The notes under the pieces: generated by a model
What the model was told of the DNA's origin: nothing
Databases searched by the model: none
Seen by the model: the letters and a program-made list of their open reading frames with translations, nothing else
DNA from: an uncultured Chitinophagaceae bacterium
GTDB taxonomy: Bacteria > Bacteroidota > Bacteroidia > Chitinophagales > Chitinophagaceae
Reading direction: 5' to 3'
Assembly: GCA_903895845.1 (NCBI GenBank)
Contig: CAITVK010000041.1
Span: forward strand, 1-37,392
Length of the DNA stretch: 37,392 bases
Shown here: positions 8,437-17,543 of the stretch, piece by piece
Numbering within the stretch: position 1 is the first letter of the stretch
Layout: each line of letters opens with the position of its first letter
Position numbers and translations under genes: made by a program

Positions 8437-9393
8437 ATGAATACAAACAAATACATAACGGGTGTTCTATTGATAGGATTGCTATTTATGATCGGTTGTT
8501 CCAAACTAGACTGGTGGAATGGCAATAATGGCACGCTTACCAATCAGAACCTACCCTTTGTAAGTAGTAGTGTAGACAGTACAAGCGACACTAGTATTAC
8601 GGCAACAATCACTATAAAAGATGGCGGCAACCCCGTTGTTTTTTCACAGGGTGTATGTTGGGGTACCTCTCCTAACCCTACGGTTATTTCGAACGATACG
8701 ATACCGGATACTACCAAAAACACAACCTTCACTATTGCCATCAAGGGACTAAAACAGAAAACAACTTATTACCTGAGGGGGTATGCAAGAAACAGTAAGG
8801 GAGTGGGTTATTCAACACAGATAACCATTACTACACCTGCTCATTCACAATATAGGTTTGGGGATACCTTGGGAGGAGGTATTATTTTTTATATAGACAC
8901 AACTGGCTTGCACGGATTGGTGTGTGATACGGCTAACTTATTCTATAAATCACCACCTGACTCTTTAGGAAATTTTACGATAGTAGATAGCTTTCCTTGG
9001 AGTGTATCCAACAGAAATAACATTTACCTTAATAATGGTACAGCCATCGGCACAGAGGCATCCAATACGCTTTCCATTCTTGTTACATTTGATAGCCTGA
9101 ATTCACCTGGCTATGATACACTGAACCTGCCGAATATTGCCGCATCCATTTGTAGAAGTAGTCATAATAAGGACACATCCTGGTATCTGCCTTCAATTGA
9201 TGCGCTTAACCTGATGTATAAAAACCTGGCAGCAAGAGGATTTGGCAACTTTACAGCGGGCAACTACTGGAGCAGCAGTGATTACTTGTATAACGGCAGG
9301 GTATATGCTTGGGCACAATACTTTGGTAATGGCAATCAGTATTACTTCAATCAGTCATTACCGCTATATGTGCGGGCAGTGAAGAGGTTTTAA
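8437..9393 (+). CDS. Lipoprotein with FnIII-like and DUF1566 (Lcl) domains
   Basis: 318 aa. The lipobox LFMIGC gives a lipidated Cys at residue 21. Residues about 35-130 form a fibronectin-III-like domain (GVCWGTSPNPTV, TTYYLRGYARNSKGVGYS), common in Bacteroidota surface lipoproteins. Residues about 140-318 match the DUF1566/Lcl C-terminal pattern: GGGIIFYIDTTGLHGLV, ICRSSHNKDTSWYLPSIDAL, YWSSSDY and a closing VRAVKRF. The domain is thought to be a C-type-lectin-like extracellular fold; the ligand is unknown. It lies 23 bp after the peptidase and 40 bp before nadC, so co-transcription is possible. Confidence 0.85.
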   Translation: MNTNKYITGVLLIGLLFMIGCSKLDWWNGNNGTLTNQNLPFVSSSVDSTSDTSITATITIKDGGNPVVFSQGVCWGTSPNPTVISNDTIPDTTKNTTFTIAIKGLKQKTTYYLRGYARNSKGVGYSTQITITTPAHSQYRFGDTLGGGIIFYIDTTGLHGLVCDTANLFYKSPPDSLGNFTIVDSFPWSVSNRNNIYLNNGTAIGTEASNTLSILVTFDSLNSPGYDTLNLPNIAASICRSSHNKDTSWYLPSIDALNLMYKNLAARGFGNFTAGNYWSSSDYLYNGRVYAWAQYFGNGNQYYFNQSLPLYVRAVKRF

Positions 9394-9433
9394 TAATGTA
9401 CTTTGTATTACTAACCACTTATTACTTACGACT

Positions 9434-10288
9434 ATGGATAAAGAACAATTACAGCTACTGATAAGTAATGCTTTGAAAGAAGATATTGGCACCGGTGACC
9501 ATAGTACATTGAGTTGCATTCCTCCACACAAGCCAGGGAAAGCTGAACTCAAGATAAAACAAGATGGGATACTGGCTGGTGTGGAAGTGGCAAGAAGGAT
9601 ATTTGAACAAGTAGAACCAACCTCAGTATTTACACCCTTCAAGAAAGATGGGGATACAATGAAGATAGGGGAGAAGGCTTTTGAGGTTACGGCGTCTATC
9701 TATACCATACTCACTTGCGAACGGCTAGTACTAAATTGTATGCAACGCATGAGTGGTATTGCTACACTCACCCATCAATACACCGAGAAACTAAAAGGAT
9801 ATAAAACAAAGTTGCTGGATACGAGAAAGACCACACCCAACTTCCGCTTGTTGGAGAAAGAGGCCGTGAAGATTGGCGGCGGAACAAACCACCGTTTTGG
9901 TTTGTACGATATGATAATGCTTAAGGATAATCATATTGACTATGCAGGCGGATTGGAACTGGCTATCAACAAAGCATACGATTATACGCAGACAAATAAC
10001 CTTCCATTGAAAATAGAAGTAGAAACGAGAAGTCTGGAAGATGTGGAAACTGTGTGTCGGATAGGAAGTGAAAAGGTCTTCAGGATAATGCTCGACAACT
10101 TTACACCTGCTCAGATTGTAAAGGCATTAGCAATTATAAAAGGCGAATACGAGACAGAAGCGAGTGGGGGCATCAGCCTGCAAACAATAGAAAGTTTTGC
10201 TGCGACTGGCGTGGACTATGTGAGTGTTGGTGGATTGATACATCAGGCACAGAGCCTGGATCTTAGTTTGAAGGCAGTGATTATTTAA
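9434..10288 (+). CDS. nadC: Nicotinate-nucleotide pyrophosphorylase (carboxylating)
   Basis: 284 aa, the usual length. It converts quinolinate and PRPP to nicotinate mononucleotide, CO2 and pyrophosphate in de novo NAD synthesis in the cytoplasm. Family motifs in order are EDIGTGDHST near residue 15, LNCMQRMSGIATLT near 98, LLDTRKTTPNFRLLEKEAV near 130 (the Arg-Lys pair binds substrate phosphates), GGTNHRFGLYDMIMLKDNHI near 150-172, IEVETRSLEDV, IMLDNFTP and the closing ASGGIS and GVDYVSVGG phosphate-binding loops. No other NAD genes lie nearby. The start ATG is preceded by an A/T-rich leader. Confidence 0.97.
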   Translation: MDKEQLQLLISNALKEDIGTGDHSTLSCIPPHKPGKAELKIKQDGILAGVEVARRIFEQVEPTSVFTPFKKDGDTMKIGEKAFEVTASIYTILTCERLVLNCMQRMSGIATLTHQYTEKLKGYKTKLLDTRKTTPNFRLLEKEAVKIGGGTNHRFGLYDMIMLKDNHIDYAGGLELAINKAYDYTQTNNLPLKIEVETRSLEDVETVCRIGSEKVFRIMLDNFTPAQIVKALAIIKGEYETEASGGISLQTIESFAATGVDYVSVGGLIHQAQSLDLSLKAVII

Positions 10289-10341
10289 AACCCTTACCCA
10301 AGGGGTGAAAACGTAAAGTATATTATTTACAACTTATTAGA

Positions 10342-10683
10342 ATGAGCAAAAAGATAAAACCACTCAATAGCTTTAGTGGGCTTGTGTACAGCACCGACCC
10401 TAACTTTAAGCTAGAAGATAATGAGGAAACACAAGAGACTTTACCAGCAAATCAGCAGAAGCTAAGGATACGATTGGAAACGAAACATCGTGCAGGAAAG
10501 GCAGTGACTTTGGTTACCGGATTTATTGGCACCGAAGATGATTTGCAAACGCTAGGAAAACTGCTTAAAAATCATTGTGGCACGGGTGGCTCTGCAAAAG
10601 ACAATGAAATAATCATTCAAGGCGACCAAAGGGAAAGGGTATTGAAGTATCTATTGACGAAAGGGTTCTCTCAAAGTAAATAG
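10342..10683 (+). CDS. SUI1/eIF1-family translation factor (YciH-like)
   Basis: 113 aa. The SUI1 fold occupies about residues 38-110: KLRIRLETKHRAGKAVTLVTGF, then LKNHCGTGGSAKDNEIIIQG and RVLKYLLTKGF. The CGTGGSAKD signature is the family hallmark. In E. coli the homologue YciH influences start-codon discrimination; the role in Bacteroidota is not established. The N-terminal 35 residues are acidic and probably flexible. It is 53 bp after nadC on the same strand and convergent with the phytase-like gene 17 bp downstream, with no obvious terminator between. Confidence 0.93.
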   Translation: MSKKIKPLNSFSGLVYSTDPNFKLEDNEETQETLPANQQKLRIRLETKHRAGKAVTLVTGFIGTEDDLQTLGKLLKNHCGTGGSAKDNEIIIQGDQRERVLKYLLTKGFSQSK

Positions 10684-10700
10684 TGATTAGTGATTAATGG

Positions 10701-11840
10701 TTATTCTATCACTTCAAACAAAAAGAACTGGGTCTTTTCTAGCATCAGGAAGTTATTGTCTACTACTGTTACCAAAGTTTTGTGACCATTGGGTAGTATA
10801 GGACCAAAGGTCATCCCCTCTACATTGTCTACATACCGTCCCAGATTATCCATGTTTAGAATCAACCGCTTGGTTGCCGGCACAAAAGCCTTGTGTTGTA
10901 TCAAGGATGGATTATCTTTTATGTTTGTCGCCTTACTCAAATCGGCTTCAAATATCTTTACAGTGCAGGCCATTCTCCCGGTAGAAAAAGAGCGCTCCAT
11001 CACCAATAGTTTGTCTTTTGATTCAGAAAGAATATCTGACACCCCATTAATTTTAAATGTAAAAGGCAACGAAGCATGTGCTACAGGATCTAATTTATAG
11101 GCATATTGCGCGGTATTTTTCTTTGTAGCAAGGTCATATTTTAGAATACGGATCATGGGGTTCACATCTTGCGTATCTGCTTTTGGTCCATCCTGAAATA
11201 ATGGTTCCTCCACACTGATATATGCTTCCTTGTAATTATTAGCGAATGCTATGCCTTCAAAAACGCTGTTTTGTCTTGGCCCAGTTTCTTCCTTGTGCAT
11301 GATTACCTGTGAGGGCAATGGAAAGGTATCTATGTATTTTCCAGTTGTTGTGATGGTAGTTATTGCTGGATTCTCCAATACTGTTTTGAATATCCCTAAG
11401 TCCCTTTCGCCTTCACTAGTCCATATCAGATTTTTGGTGGTTGGGTTGTAACGCATTGCCTCCGGGTCGGGTGTTTTATACGGATTCTGTTTCTTGTTGG
11501 GGTACACTGTTCCATCTGGTTGGAGCATATTGCGTACATCCTGAAACATAACTGTATCAATTCCTTTTGGAGAAATATTTATCTTTAACACATAAAACCT
11601 AGCAGGATTGTGCTCGCTTCTGTCATCGCTCACGGAGTAATAGATATTATGTTCTGCATCATAATCAAGTCCGGATAGGCCGCCGATAGTTGTGCTTTTG
11701 AATTCCATATTGTGCGGAACTACATATTCGCCCAAGAACTTCAATTGCTTTATGTTCGCTGTGGGTTGTACATATTTTGTTTGTGCAGAAGCATTTAATA
11801 GCAGTACCGAAACTATCACCAAGACTGAAAAAAATCTCAT
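10701..11840 (-). CDS. Secreted esterase-like/phytase-like protein
   Basis: 379 aa with a signal peptide (MRFFSVLVIVSVLLLNASAQ). The sequence fits the 'esterase-like activity of phytase' family: GGLSGLDYDAEHNIYYSVSDDRS near residue 52, PDPEAMRYNPTTKNLIWTSEGERD near 123, RQNSVFEGIAFANN near 190, VEGMTFGPILPNG near 340. These acidic loops suggest a beta-propeller with metal-binding sites. It is expected to act in the periplasm or outside the cell on a phosphate or carboxylic ester; the substrate is not predictable. A TTAGTTTG box upstream (about 11862, minus strand) is close to the Bacteroidota -7 consensus. It lies downstream of the polysaccharide operon but is separated by 117 bp. Confidence 0.85.
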   Translation of the reverse strand: MRFFSVLVIVSVLLLNASAQTKYVQPTANIKQLKFLGEYVVPHNMEFKSTTIGGLSGLDYDAEHNIYYSVSDDRSEHNPARFYVLKINISPKGIDTVMFQDVRNMLQPDGTVYPNKKQNPYKTPDPEAMRYNPTTKNLIWTSEGERDLGIFKTVLENPAITTITTTGKYIDTFPLPSQVIMHKEETGPRQNSVFEGIAFANNYKEAYISVEEPLFQDGPKADTQDVNPMIRILKYDLATKKNTAQYAYKLDPVAHASLPFTFKINGVSDILSESKDKLLVMERSFSTGRMACTVKIFEADLSKATNIKDNPSLIQHKAFVPATKRLILNMDNLGRYVDNVEGMTFGPILPNGHKTLVTVVDNNFLMLEKTQFFLFEVIE

Positions 11841-11957
11841 ATTGTATTTTGCCGCAAACTAATAAAAATTGGCTACGATTTATCTATGCAATTGGTGATA
11901 AACCTTTTAAATACAGACTGCTTGTAAAAAATGATTATAAAGGAAGGTGGTTCCTAT

Positions 11958-12824
11958 CTATCCTTTCGATCTTTTAAATACTTCCCATAAAAATGGAAAC
12001 AACGTTTTTAGCCATATCATCGTAAAGTAATAAGGAACTGTGAGAGGGAAATGTTTTTGGATATAATATAAATATTCACTGTATGCGAGTCCTTTAGGGC
12101 TTTTTAGGTATTCAACTCTTTTCTTTAGCGAAACTGTTCCAGCTTTCCAATTATTACCATGATCATCTTCGCAAGAACCTAATATCCCTGGTGCCAACAA
12201 AAGCGGAATATTCTTTTCTACAGCCCTGCGGGTATAATCATAATCGGCCAGGCTATGAGTGTATCTAGTATCTAGTTTACCTAATTTATCGATGGCATAT
12301 TTGCTGACAAATAATATGTTGGCATTGGCATAATCGCAAGCCACCGGCTCTTTTTCTGGAATTACCAGTTTACTTTTTATCAAAAAGTTATTCTTTAAAA
12401 TCTGATAACCTCCATAAGAGACCATTCCACTTGCCGCACTAGCAGTTGCACCAGTATAGATGCCGGGCACCACATTATTAACAGCATACGTATGGGTTTC
12501 AACAAGCTTGCATAGACAATCTTTTTTTAGCAAAACATCATCATTCAACAATAGAAATGCGGCATATCCTCCTTTTGCAGAGGCTGTGTCCCATGCTAAG
12601 CGCATACCGCCAGCCCAAAACAAATTGCCTGAACCAGTTACTATCGTCACGTTTGGAAATTTATTTGCCACCTCTAAAGAAGTATTATCAGTGCTGCCAT
12701 CATCCACCATAAATATTTCAAACCTATAATTTGAAGGCGTTTCACACGCATAAAAAGAGGAAAGACAAGCAAGCGTCTTCTCTTTTCGATTGTGACAGGT
12801 TATTAAAACAGCAACTTTATTCAT
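11958..12824 (-). CDS. GT2-family glycosyltransferase
   Basis: 288 aa GT-A fold enzyme. The nucleotide-binding start is VAVLITCHNRKEKTLACL. DDGSTDNT begins at residue 41, and LLLNDD at 91-96 supplies the metal-binding acidic pair. The GSGNLFWAGGMRLAW segment (64-78) is characteristic of a GT2 branch often annotated as rhamnosyltransferase-like. The donor sugar cannot be read from sequence. It is the last gene of the polysaccharide operon, 12 bp after the GT4 gene. It lacks a signal peptide and has only a short hydrophobic patch near the C-terminus (VPYYFTMIWLKTLFPFLW), which may associate with the inner membrane. Confidence 0.92.
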   Translation of the reverse strand: MNKVAVLITCHNRKEKTLACLSSFYACETPSNYRFEIFMVDDGSTDNTSLEVANKFPNVTIVTGSGNLFWAGGMRLAWDTASAKGGYAAFLLLNDDVLLKKDCLCKLVETHTYAVNNVVPGIYTGATASAASGMVSYGGYQILKNNFLIKSKLVIPEKEPVACDYANANILFVSKYAIDKLGKLDTRYTHSLADYDYTRRAVEKNIPLLLAPGILGSCEDDHGNNWKAGTVSLKKRVEYLKSPKGLAYSEYLYYIQKHFPLTVPYYFTMIWLKTLFPFLWEVFKRSKG

Positions 12825-12836
12825 TTGATATCAGGC

Positions 12837-13946
12837 TCAATTTGAGTATAATTCACTATAAGCATCCAGCATTGACTGTAACGAAAATCTTGCTTGAGCA
12901 AAGGCAAAAGCCGTATTCTGTAACTCTTTTTTGTTGAAAGATTGATTAACAATCCCATCAAATATCTCCAATCCTTCTTTCTGATTATTTATATCGAAAA
13001 GAAGAGGCCAATTGGTTGGCAATGTCTCCGTTAAACCAGGAATATTTGAAGCAATCACTGGAAGTCTGGAAAGGGATGCCTCTATCGTAACCAGAGGAAG
13101 TCCCTCAAAGCGAGAAGGCATTAATAAGAAATCAAAAGGGTAAAGTTTACTGCTCATCTGTGGCACTTCACCGTAATAAATTACATTCTTCAGTTCTTTA
13201 GTGATGTTTTCAATCAATATAACATCTTCTCCTCCTCCAACTATATGAAACAAAAATTGATCTGGAAATTTTATTGAAACTGCATTAATCAATTGGACTA
13301 AAATGTCAATACCTTTTTGATAAACCAATCTACCACAATAAACAATATTTATTTTACTGGAATTGATTTTAAAAGAATGAGGTTGTTTCTCTGGTACCAC
13401 GCAGCCATTGTAAATAACACAATTTGTTTTTGAAACTTCCAGATTATTGTCAATACGTAACTTTTTATACGACTCTAATGCTGCTTGTGATACTGCCGCA
13501 ATGAAATCTTGCACAAACATTTTCTCAACAAAAGCACCTACATTGGGGTGGGTATACCAAAGTTTTGTATTGTGGATTGTTCTAACTATCCTAACTCTTT
13601 TTCTGAGACCACTATTTAATCTTATTGCTAAAGACAAAACAAAATCAGGCAAATCAGTGTGTGCGTGCAGGATAGTTGGTCTTTTTTTTGCACAGTAATA
13701 AAGGAGTATAAATGGAGCAATCAGCAAGCTAATTCTTTTGCTAAATGGGCTGAGCGACAAAAAATCAATTCCTTTATGGGCTAATTTTTCTTTCAAATTA
13801 TCGGAATAGTTTCCTCTTGTTTTGAATATCTCTACTATAGTACATTCAGCTTGATTATTTTGCTTGAAGCCTTCTGCAAGGCTAATTGCAACATTCTCAG
13901 ACCCCCCAACATGTATTGTGTGAACTATATGAAATATTTTCTCCAT
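12837..13946 (-). CDS. GT4-family glycosyltransferase
   Basis: 369 aa from the ATG at 13946 (MEKIFHIVHTIHVGGSENV). A TTG four codons upstream overlaps the preceding gene and is less likely. It is a GT-B fold: the N-terminal domain has the VGGSE loop and HAHTDLPDF, and the C-terminal donor domain starts near NIVYCGRLVYQKGIDILV. The EX7E signature EGLPLVTIE lies near residue 285. It transfers a sugar from a nucleotide donor to the growing lipid-linked repeat unit; donor and acceptor are unknown. It starts 8 bp after the stop of the upstream transferase and is followed 12 bp later by the GT2 gene. Confidence 0.93.
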   Translation of the reverse strand: MEKIFHIVHTIHVGGSENVAISLAEGFKQNNQAECTIVEIFKTRGNYSDNLKEKLAHKGIDFLSLSPFSKRISLLIAPFILLYYCAKKRPTILHAHTDLPDFVLSLAIRLNSGLRKRVRIVRTIHNTKLWYTHPNVGAFVEKMFVQDFIAAVSQAALESYKKLRIDNNLEVSKTNCVIYNGCVVPEKQPHSFKINSSKINIVYCGRLVYQKGIDILVQLINAVSIKFPDQFLFHIVGGGEDVILIENITKELKNVIYYGEVPQMSSKLYPFDFLLMPSRFEGLPLVTIEASLSRLPVIASNIPGLTETLPTNWPLLFDINNQKEGLEIFDGIVNQSFNKKELQNTAFAFAQARFSLQSMLDAYSELYSN

Positions 13947-13954
13947 TCTGTTTA

Positions 13955-14893
13955 TCAACTTATTAAACGACTAAAAAATAACCGTTTCAATTTACCCTGC
14001 CCCCAAACAAATATTTTTTTCAATACCCTTGTTCTCTTGTTATAGGAGTAGGCGTCGGCATCGGCATCAACAACAAGATAAGTAGGGTGTTTTATGTTAG
14101 AAAAATCAACATCCTGCGCAATGTTTTTTGCAATACTACTACTCTTTCTAGTAGTATGTGTTGCGGCACTGTCAAAGCCTATATTCTCAACAAGATTGTA
14201 GTTGGGCACCACAGAAAGGCCACTATTCACTAATTGATAAAATGCATATTGATAATCCCAGGTATTGATTTTGCCATTGTACACTTTCCAGAAGTCGAAC
14301 ATGGCTGTAAGCGAGTGTAACCGATCCTTTTTTAGGTTATACTTCGTTCTGCTTTTTTCTAATTCTGGCAAACTAGAGAGCTTTAGATTATAATGTTTCC
14401 AGGTTCTTCTCCAAGATGCCCAACCCCAAATGGAAGTCTCTTGAGAAAAGAAATAGTCTCCATTTCCCCTCTTAATTCCATCCTGACTATTGTAACCTGC
14501 AATATGCCAAATGCGATTATCGTTTTTATAATGCTGCAACATTTTCTGGCAGAAGCTAAAGAAAGACAAAGATGGAAGGCAATCATCTTCTAGTATAATT
14601 CCTTGTTCCTCATTCTCGAAGAACCAAGTAATAGCAGAGCTTACTGCCAATCCGCAGCCAAGATTTTCGTCTCTGTAAAGTAATTTAACCTCACACTCCC
14701 AATTAATAGCTTCAATTAAAGCCCTTGTCTTGCTACACAAATCTTTGTCAGTGTCAACATGTTTTCTTGCCCCATCGGCAGCAACATACAAATGAGATGG
14801 TTTTATTTCAGCAAGCCGATTCAAAACAACCTTTGTAAGTGCTGGGCGATTGAATATCAAAAAGAGAACCGGTGTATCAAATGAAGATTGCAT
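13955..14893 (-). CDS. GT-A-type glycosyltransferase, GNT-I/GT2-like
   Basis: 312 aa from the ATG at 14893 (MQSSFDTPVLFLIFNRP). A TTG eleven codons earlier exists, but the ATG is at the usual distance before the first beta-strand. Motifs are VLFLIFNRPALTKVVLNRL, LYVAADGARK near 36, YRDENLGCGLAVSSAITWFF and the acidic metal site ILEDDCLPS (Glu102, Asp103, Asp104). WHIAGYN and SIWGWASWRRTW are typical of a bacterial family related to N-acetylglucosaminyltransferase I. It is soluble or peripheral in the cytoplasm, and its sugar specificity is unknown. It lies 88 bp after the Wzy-like gene and 8 bp before the GT4 gene. Confidence 0.88.
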   Translation of the reverse strand: MQSSFDTPVLFLIFNRPALTKVVLNRLAEIKPSHLYVAADGARKHVDTDKDLCSKTRALIEAINWECEVKLLYRDENLGCGLAVSSAITWFFENEEQGIILEDDCLPSLSFFSFCQKMLQHYKNDNRIWHIAGYNSQDGIKRGNGDYFFSQETSIWGWASWRRTWKHYNLKLSSLPELEKSRTKYNLKKDRLHSLTAMFDFWKVYNGKINTWDYQYAFYQLVNSGLSVVPNYNLVENIGFDSAATHTTRKSSSIAKNIAQDVDFSNIKHPTYLVVDADADAYSYNKRTRVLKKIFVWGQGKLKRLFFSRLIS

Positions 14894-14980
14894 ACTTAAA
14901 AATGTATTTAGCTGGGTAAATTCCAAACCTCCCTACAAAAATTGCTGAGTCGTAAAGTTTTGTATGACTGTAGTACTATT

Positions 14981-16192
14981 TTAGACGATTTGTACAGCTG
15001 GTGCTTTTTTATACATACTGTATTTTTTTACTTCAATAAATTTTTGCAAATCTGGCAGGAAGGCATTGTAACACAAAATAAAAAAAATCCATGGAGTAGA
15101 TGTGGAAAGTGAATTATTAGCTGATCCTAATCCGATAAAAGAAACTAAAAGTAGCATCTGAACATTAAAACGGATTCCTCTTAATAATTTTCTAATCCAG
15201 AGTGTGTACATGAAAATAAGGAGTAGACTTATTGGTATTCCATATTCTAGAATAAGAACAATAAAAGAATTCTCTACCCCTCCAGCATCTAGTTTATTGG
15301 TTATGTACAAATAGCTTTGCGGGTTACCAATCCAAAGGTCATAACTGGTTATGTAGTCGAAAGCATCAAATACATCAATACGCGTTTGGGCACTTCCATC
15401 AAAAAGACTGCTCTGTGTAAGCCTGTCGCCAAAGCCTTGTTTTGTTACTAGTATTAAAGTAATTATCAATGCCGTGCCTAAGCAGAAATAGAAAAACAGA
15501 GATAGTTTTTCTTTCGATTTAAATAACAGGTAGTAGATTAAAAAGAGAATCAAAACTGCCCAGATTAATATGGCTGCTTTTGCGTTAAAACAAAGGAGCG
15601 ATATAAAACCTAGCGATATCAATGCTGTCTTATGCAATATTTTGTAGTTGGAAATAATAATAAATGCCATGATTATTGAAATACATACCGCATTAGTCAA
15701 TGGATGCCCAAGAAAAGCAGAACTTCTAAACCCTCCTTCCATTGCTAGTGTTTCTTCAATATTATTGTTGTAATAGGAATAGGGAAATAAGTTGAACTGA
15801 AAAATTTTCTCTCCAATAGACAAGATACAGTTCAGCAAGAAGAAGGTTAATATGACATTTTTGATTTTTAATTTGATTTCATTCTTTTGAGATTTCAAGT
15901 AAATGCTGATTAACATTAATGAAGTTGTTAGAAAGAAGGTAGATTTTGCAAATTCTGCTCCTCCAATAAACAGATTAATTGGAATGATGAGAATTAATGT
16001 TGTTCTTATGATTCTAAACTCTTCAATAAAACCTCTCCCATATTTGCCAGAATTTAGTAAAACATCTACAATTGCAAGCCCTAGTAAAATAATATTTGAT
16101 ACTAATCCAACCTGCTCGATATGCAATCTCCTTGAAACTGTGCTAGTTACCATCATCAAGAGAAAACACCCTATGTATATTAACAATCTCAT
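14981..16192 (-). CDS. Wzy-like polysaccharide polymerase/ligase (membrane)
   Basis: 403 aa, strongly hydrophobic, with about ten predicted membrane segments, for example LLIYIGCFLLMMVTS, LILIIPINLFI, AVCISIIMAFIIIS and SLFFYFCLGTALIITLIL. The longest periplasmic loop is after about residue 255 (FGDRLTQSSLFDGSAQTR). An Arg near 156 (GGFRSSAFLGHPLTNA) and an Arg near 260 are placed as in O-antigen polymerase/ligase families. In a Wzx/Wzy pathway it would join lipid-linked repeat units at the periplasmic face of the inner membrane. It is AT-rich, like most polymerase genes. Gaps of 118 bp upstream and 88 bp downstream separate it from glycosyltransferase genes. Ligase and polymerase cannot be told apart by sequence alone. 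Confidence 0.8.
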   Translation of the reverse strand: MRLLIYIGCFLLMMVTSTVSRRLHIEQVGLVSNIILLGLAIVDVLLNSGKYGRGFIEEFRIIRTTLILIIPINLFIGGAEFAKSTFFLTTSLMLISIYLKSQKNEIKLKIKNVILTFFLLNCILSIGEKIFQFNLFPYSYYNNNIEETLAMEGGFRSSAFLGHPLTNAVCISIIMAFIIISNYKILHKTALISLGFISLLCFNAKAAILIWAVLILFLIYYLLFKSKEKLSLFFYFCLGTALIITLILVTKQGFGDRLTQSSLFDGSAQTRIDVFDAFDYITSYDLWIGNPQSYLYITNKLDAGGVENSFIVLILEYGIPISLLLIFMYTLWIRKLLRGIRFNVQMLLLVSFIGLGSANNSLSTSTPWIFFILCYNAFLPDLQKFIEVKKYSMYKKAPAVQIV

Positions 16193-16310
16193 ATTTACAG
16201 TATAATAACTATTCTAGGAGTTTACATTATTTAAACTCAAAACAAATGACATGAACTGAAGCTTAATCTATTTATTCTCACTTAAAGAATTGGTCTAGCT
16301 GTTTAACATT

Positions 16311-17519
16311 TCACCATTTAGCTACTATTTCTTCATAGTACGCAAGATAATCATTGACTACTGAAGTAACTGAAAATCGACTGGTTACATTAAAATAACC
16401 ACTTTTAGCATGCTCCTTATATCTTTCAGTATTCACTAATAAATCTTCCATTTTTAAGGCTATCGCATGCGAATTGCTGACGTCAACCAACAAATTTTCA
16501 TTACTTACCACCCAAGGAACAGCACCAGAACTATTTCCGCCCACAACAGGAATTCCAAATGACATTGCCTCAATCAATACAACGCCAAAAGATTCTTCCA
16601 AAGAAGAATGTAACAGTAAGTGTGCATCTATCAGCCTTTGCATTAAGAAGCTATGGTCAACCGCACCATAGAAGTTTACATTCTTAATCTCTAATTTTTG
16701 GACATCATCATAGGCCAGTCCCTTGTTTTCAGAACCATTTCCAAAGAGGTGTAAAGTGATATTGGGAAACTTTTTTTGTAGTTCTTTAAAAGCCATCAAT
16801 CCCTTTATTCCATTTTTTCTATTGTCCCAGCCATTGTTGATCATCACTATCTGAGCCTCTGACAACTGATTGACCTTTACTTCTATTAAAGTTTCTATTG
16901 TTTCAAACTCTTCAGATATTACCACAGGGTTTGGGATTAATTTACTGGATTTAACCCTTTTTAGGGTGTAAGGCATCATGTAAGGTGAAACAGTGGAAGC
17001 AAATCTTGTTTTCTTTAATATAGACTCGGACATTATTAATCGTCCAAGCCTGTAAAGATTTTTAAAGAAGTACAGCACTTTTACGGCATCATCATGTATA
17101 GTAACAAGACAAGGAAAGCCCGATTTAACAGCAGCGCCCGCAAATTCATAGCTCCAATGGGCATGTACAATATCAGGATTTATAATTTTAATATATTTCA
17201 ACATCTGATTTTGCTCCAGACTGTATAAATCCAATATTCTGCCCTTGTAAGGGCCATTCATTCTCATTGAGTGTGGCCTGAATGGTACTACTATCCATGT
17301 GAATTTTTGGTGATTGAATTCTTTAGTCGAATAATCGTTGTTGATGGCTTTGCTAGTTGTAATAGCCGTTACCGTATGTCCTCTTTTCAACAATTCATCT
17401 ATCATTATCCCAATGAATGGTGCCGTAGAACTTCCGGCAGGTAATTCAGCAAAATCAACTTTTGGTAAATGCTTTGAAGTAAATGACCTGTCAGATGGGG
17501 CTAAAATTGCAATATGCAT
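16311..17519 (-). CDS. GT4-family glycosyltransferase
   Basis: 402 aa GT-B enzyme. The N-terminal domain holds PAGSSTAPFIGIMIDELLKRGH, where the Gly/Ser-rich loop and helix resemble the acceptor region, and IVHAHWSYEFAGAA near 118. The C-terminal domain holds AQIVMINNGWDNRKNGI, LHLFGNGSE and the EX7E signature ESFGVVLIE near residue 310, followed by SFGIPVVGGNSSG. It is a nucleotide-sugar-dependent transferase for repeat-unit assembly with unknown sugar. It starts 24 bp after the GT-D-like gene ends. Confidence 0.92.
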   Translation of the reverse strand: MHIAILAPSDRSFTSKHLPKVDFAELPAGSSTAPFIGIMIDELLKRGHTVTAITTSKAINNDYSTKEFNHQKFTWIVVPFRPHSMRMNGPYKGRILDLYSLEQNQMLKYIKIINPDIVHAHWSYEFAGAAVKSGFPCLVTIHDDAVKVLYFFKNLYRLGRLIMSESILKKTRFASTVSPYMMPYTLKRVKSSKLIPNPVVISEEFETIETLIEVKVNQLSEAQIVMINNGWDNRKNGIKGLMAFKELQKKFPNITLHLFGNGSENKGLAYDDVQKLEIKNVNFYGAVDHSFLMQRLIDAHLLLHSSLEESFGVVLIEAMSFGIPVVGGNSSGAVPWVVSNENLLVDVSNSHAIALKMEDLLVNTERYKEHAKSGYFNVTSRFSVTSVVNDYLAYYEEIVAKW

Positions 17520-17543
17520 AAAAAATATTTAGTCTGTTTTAAT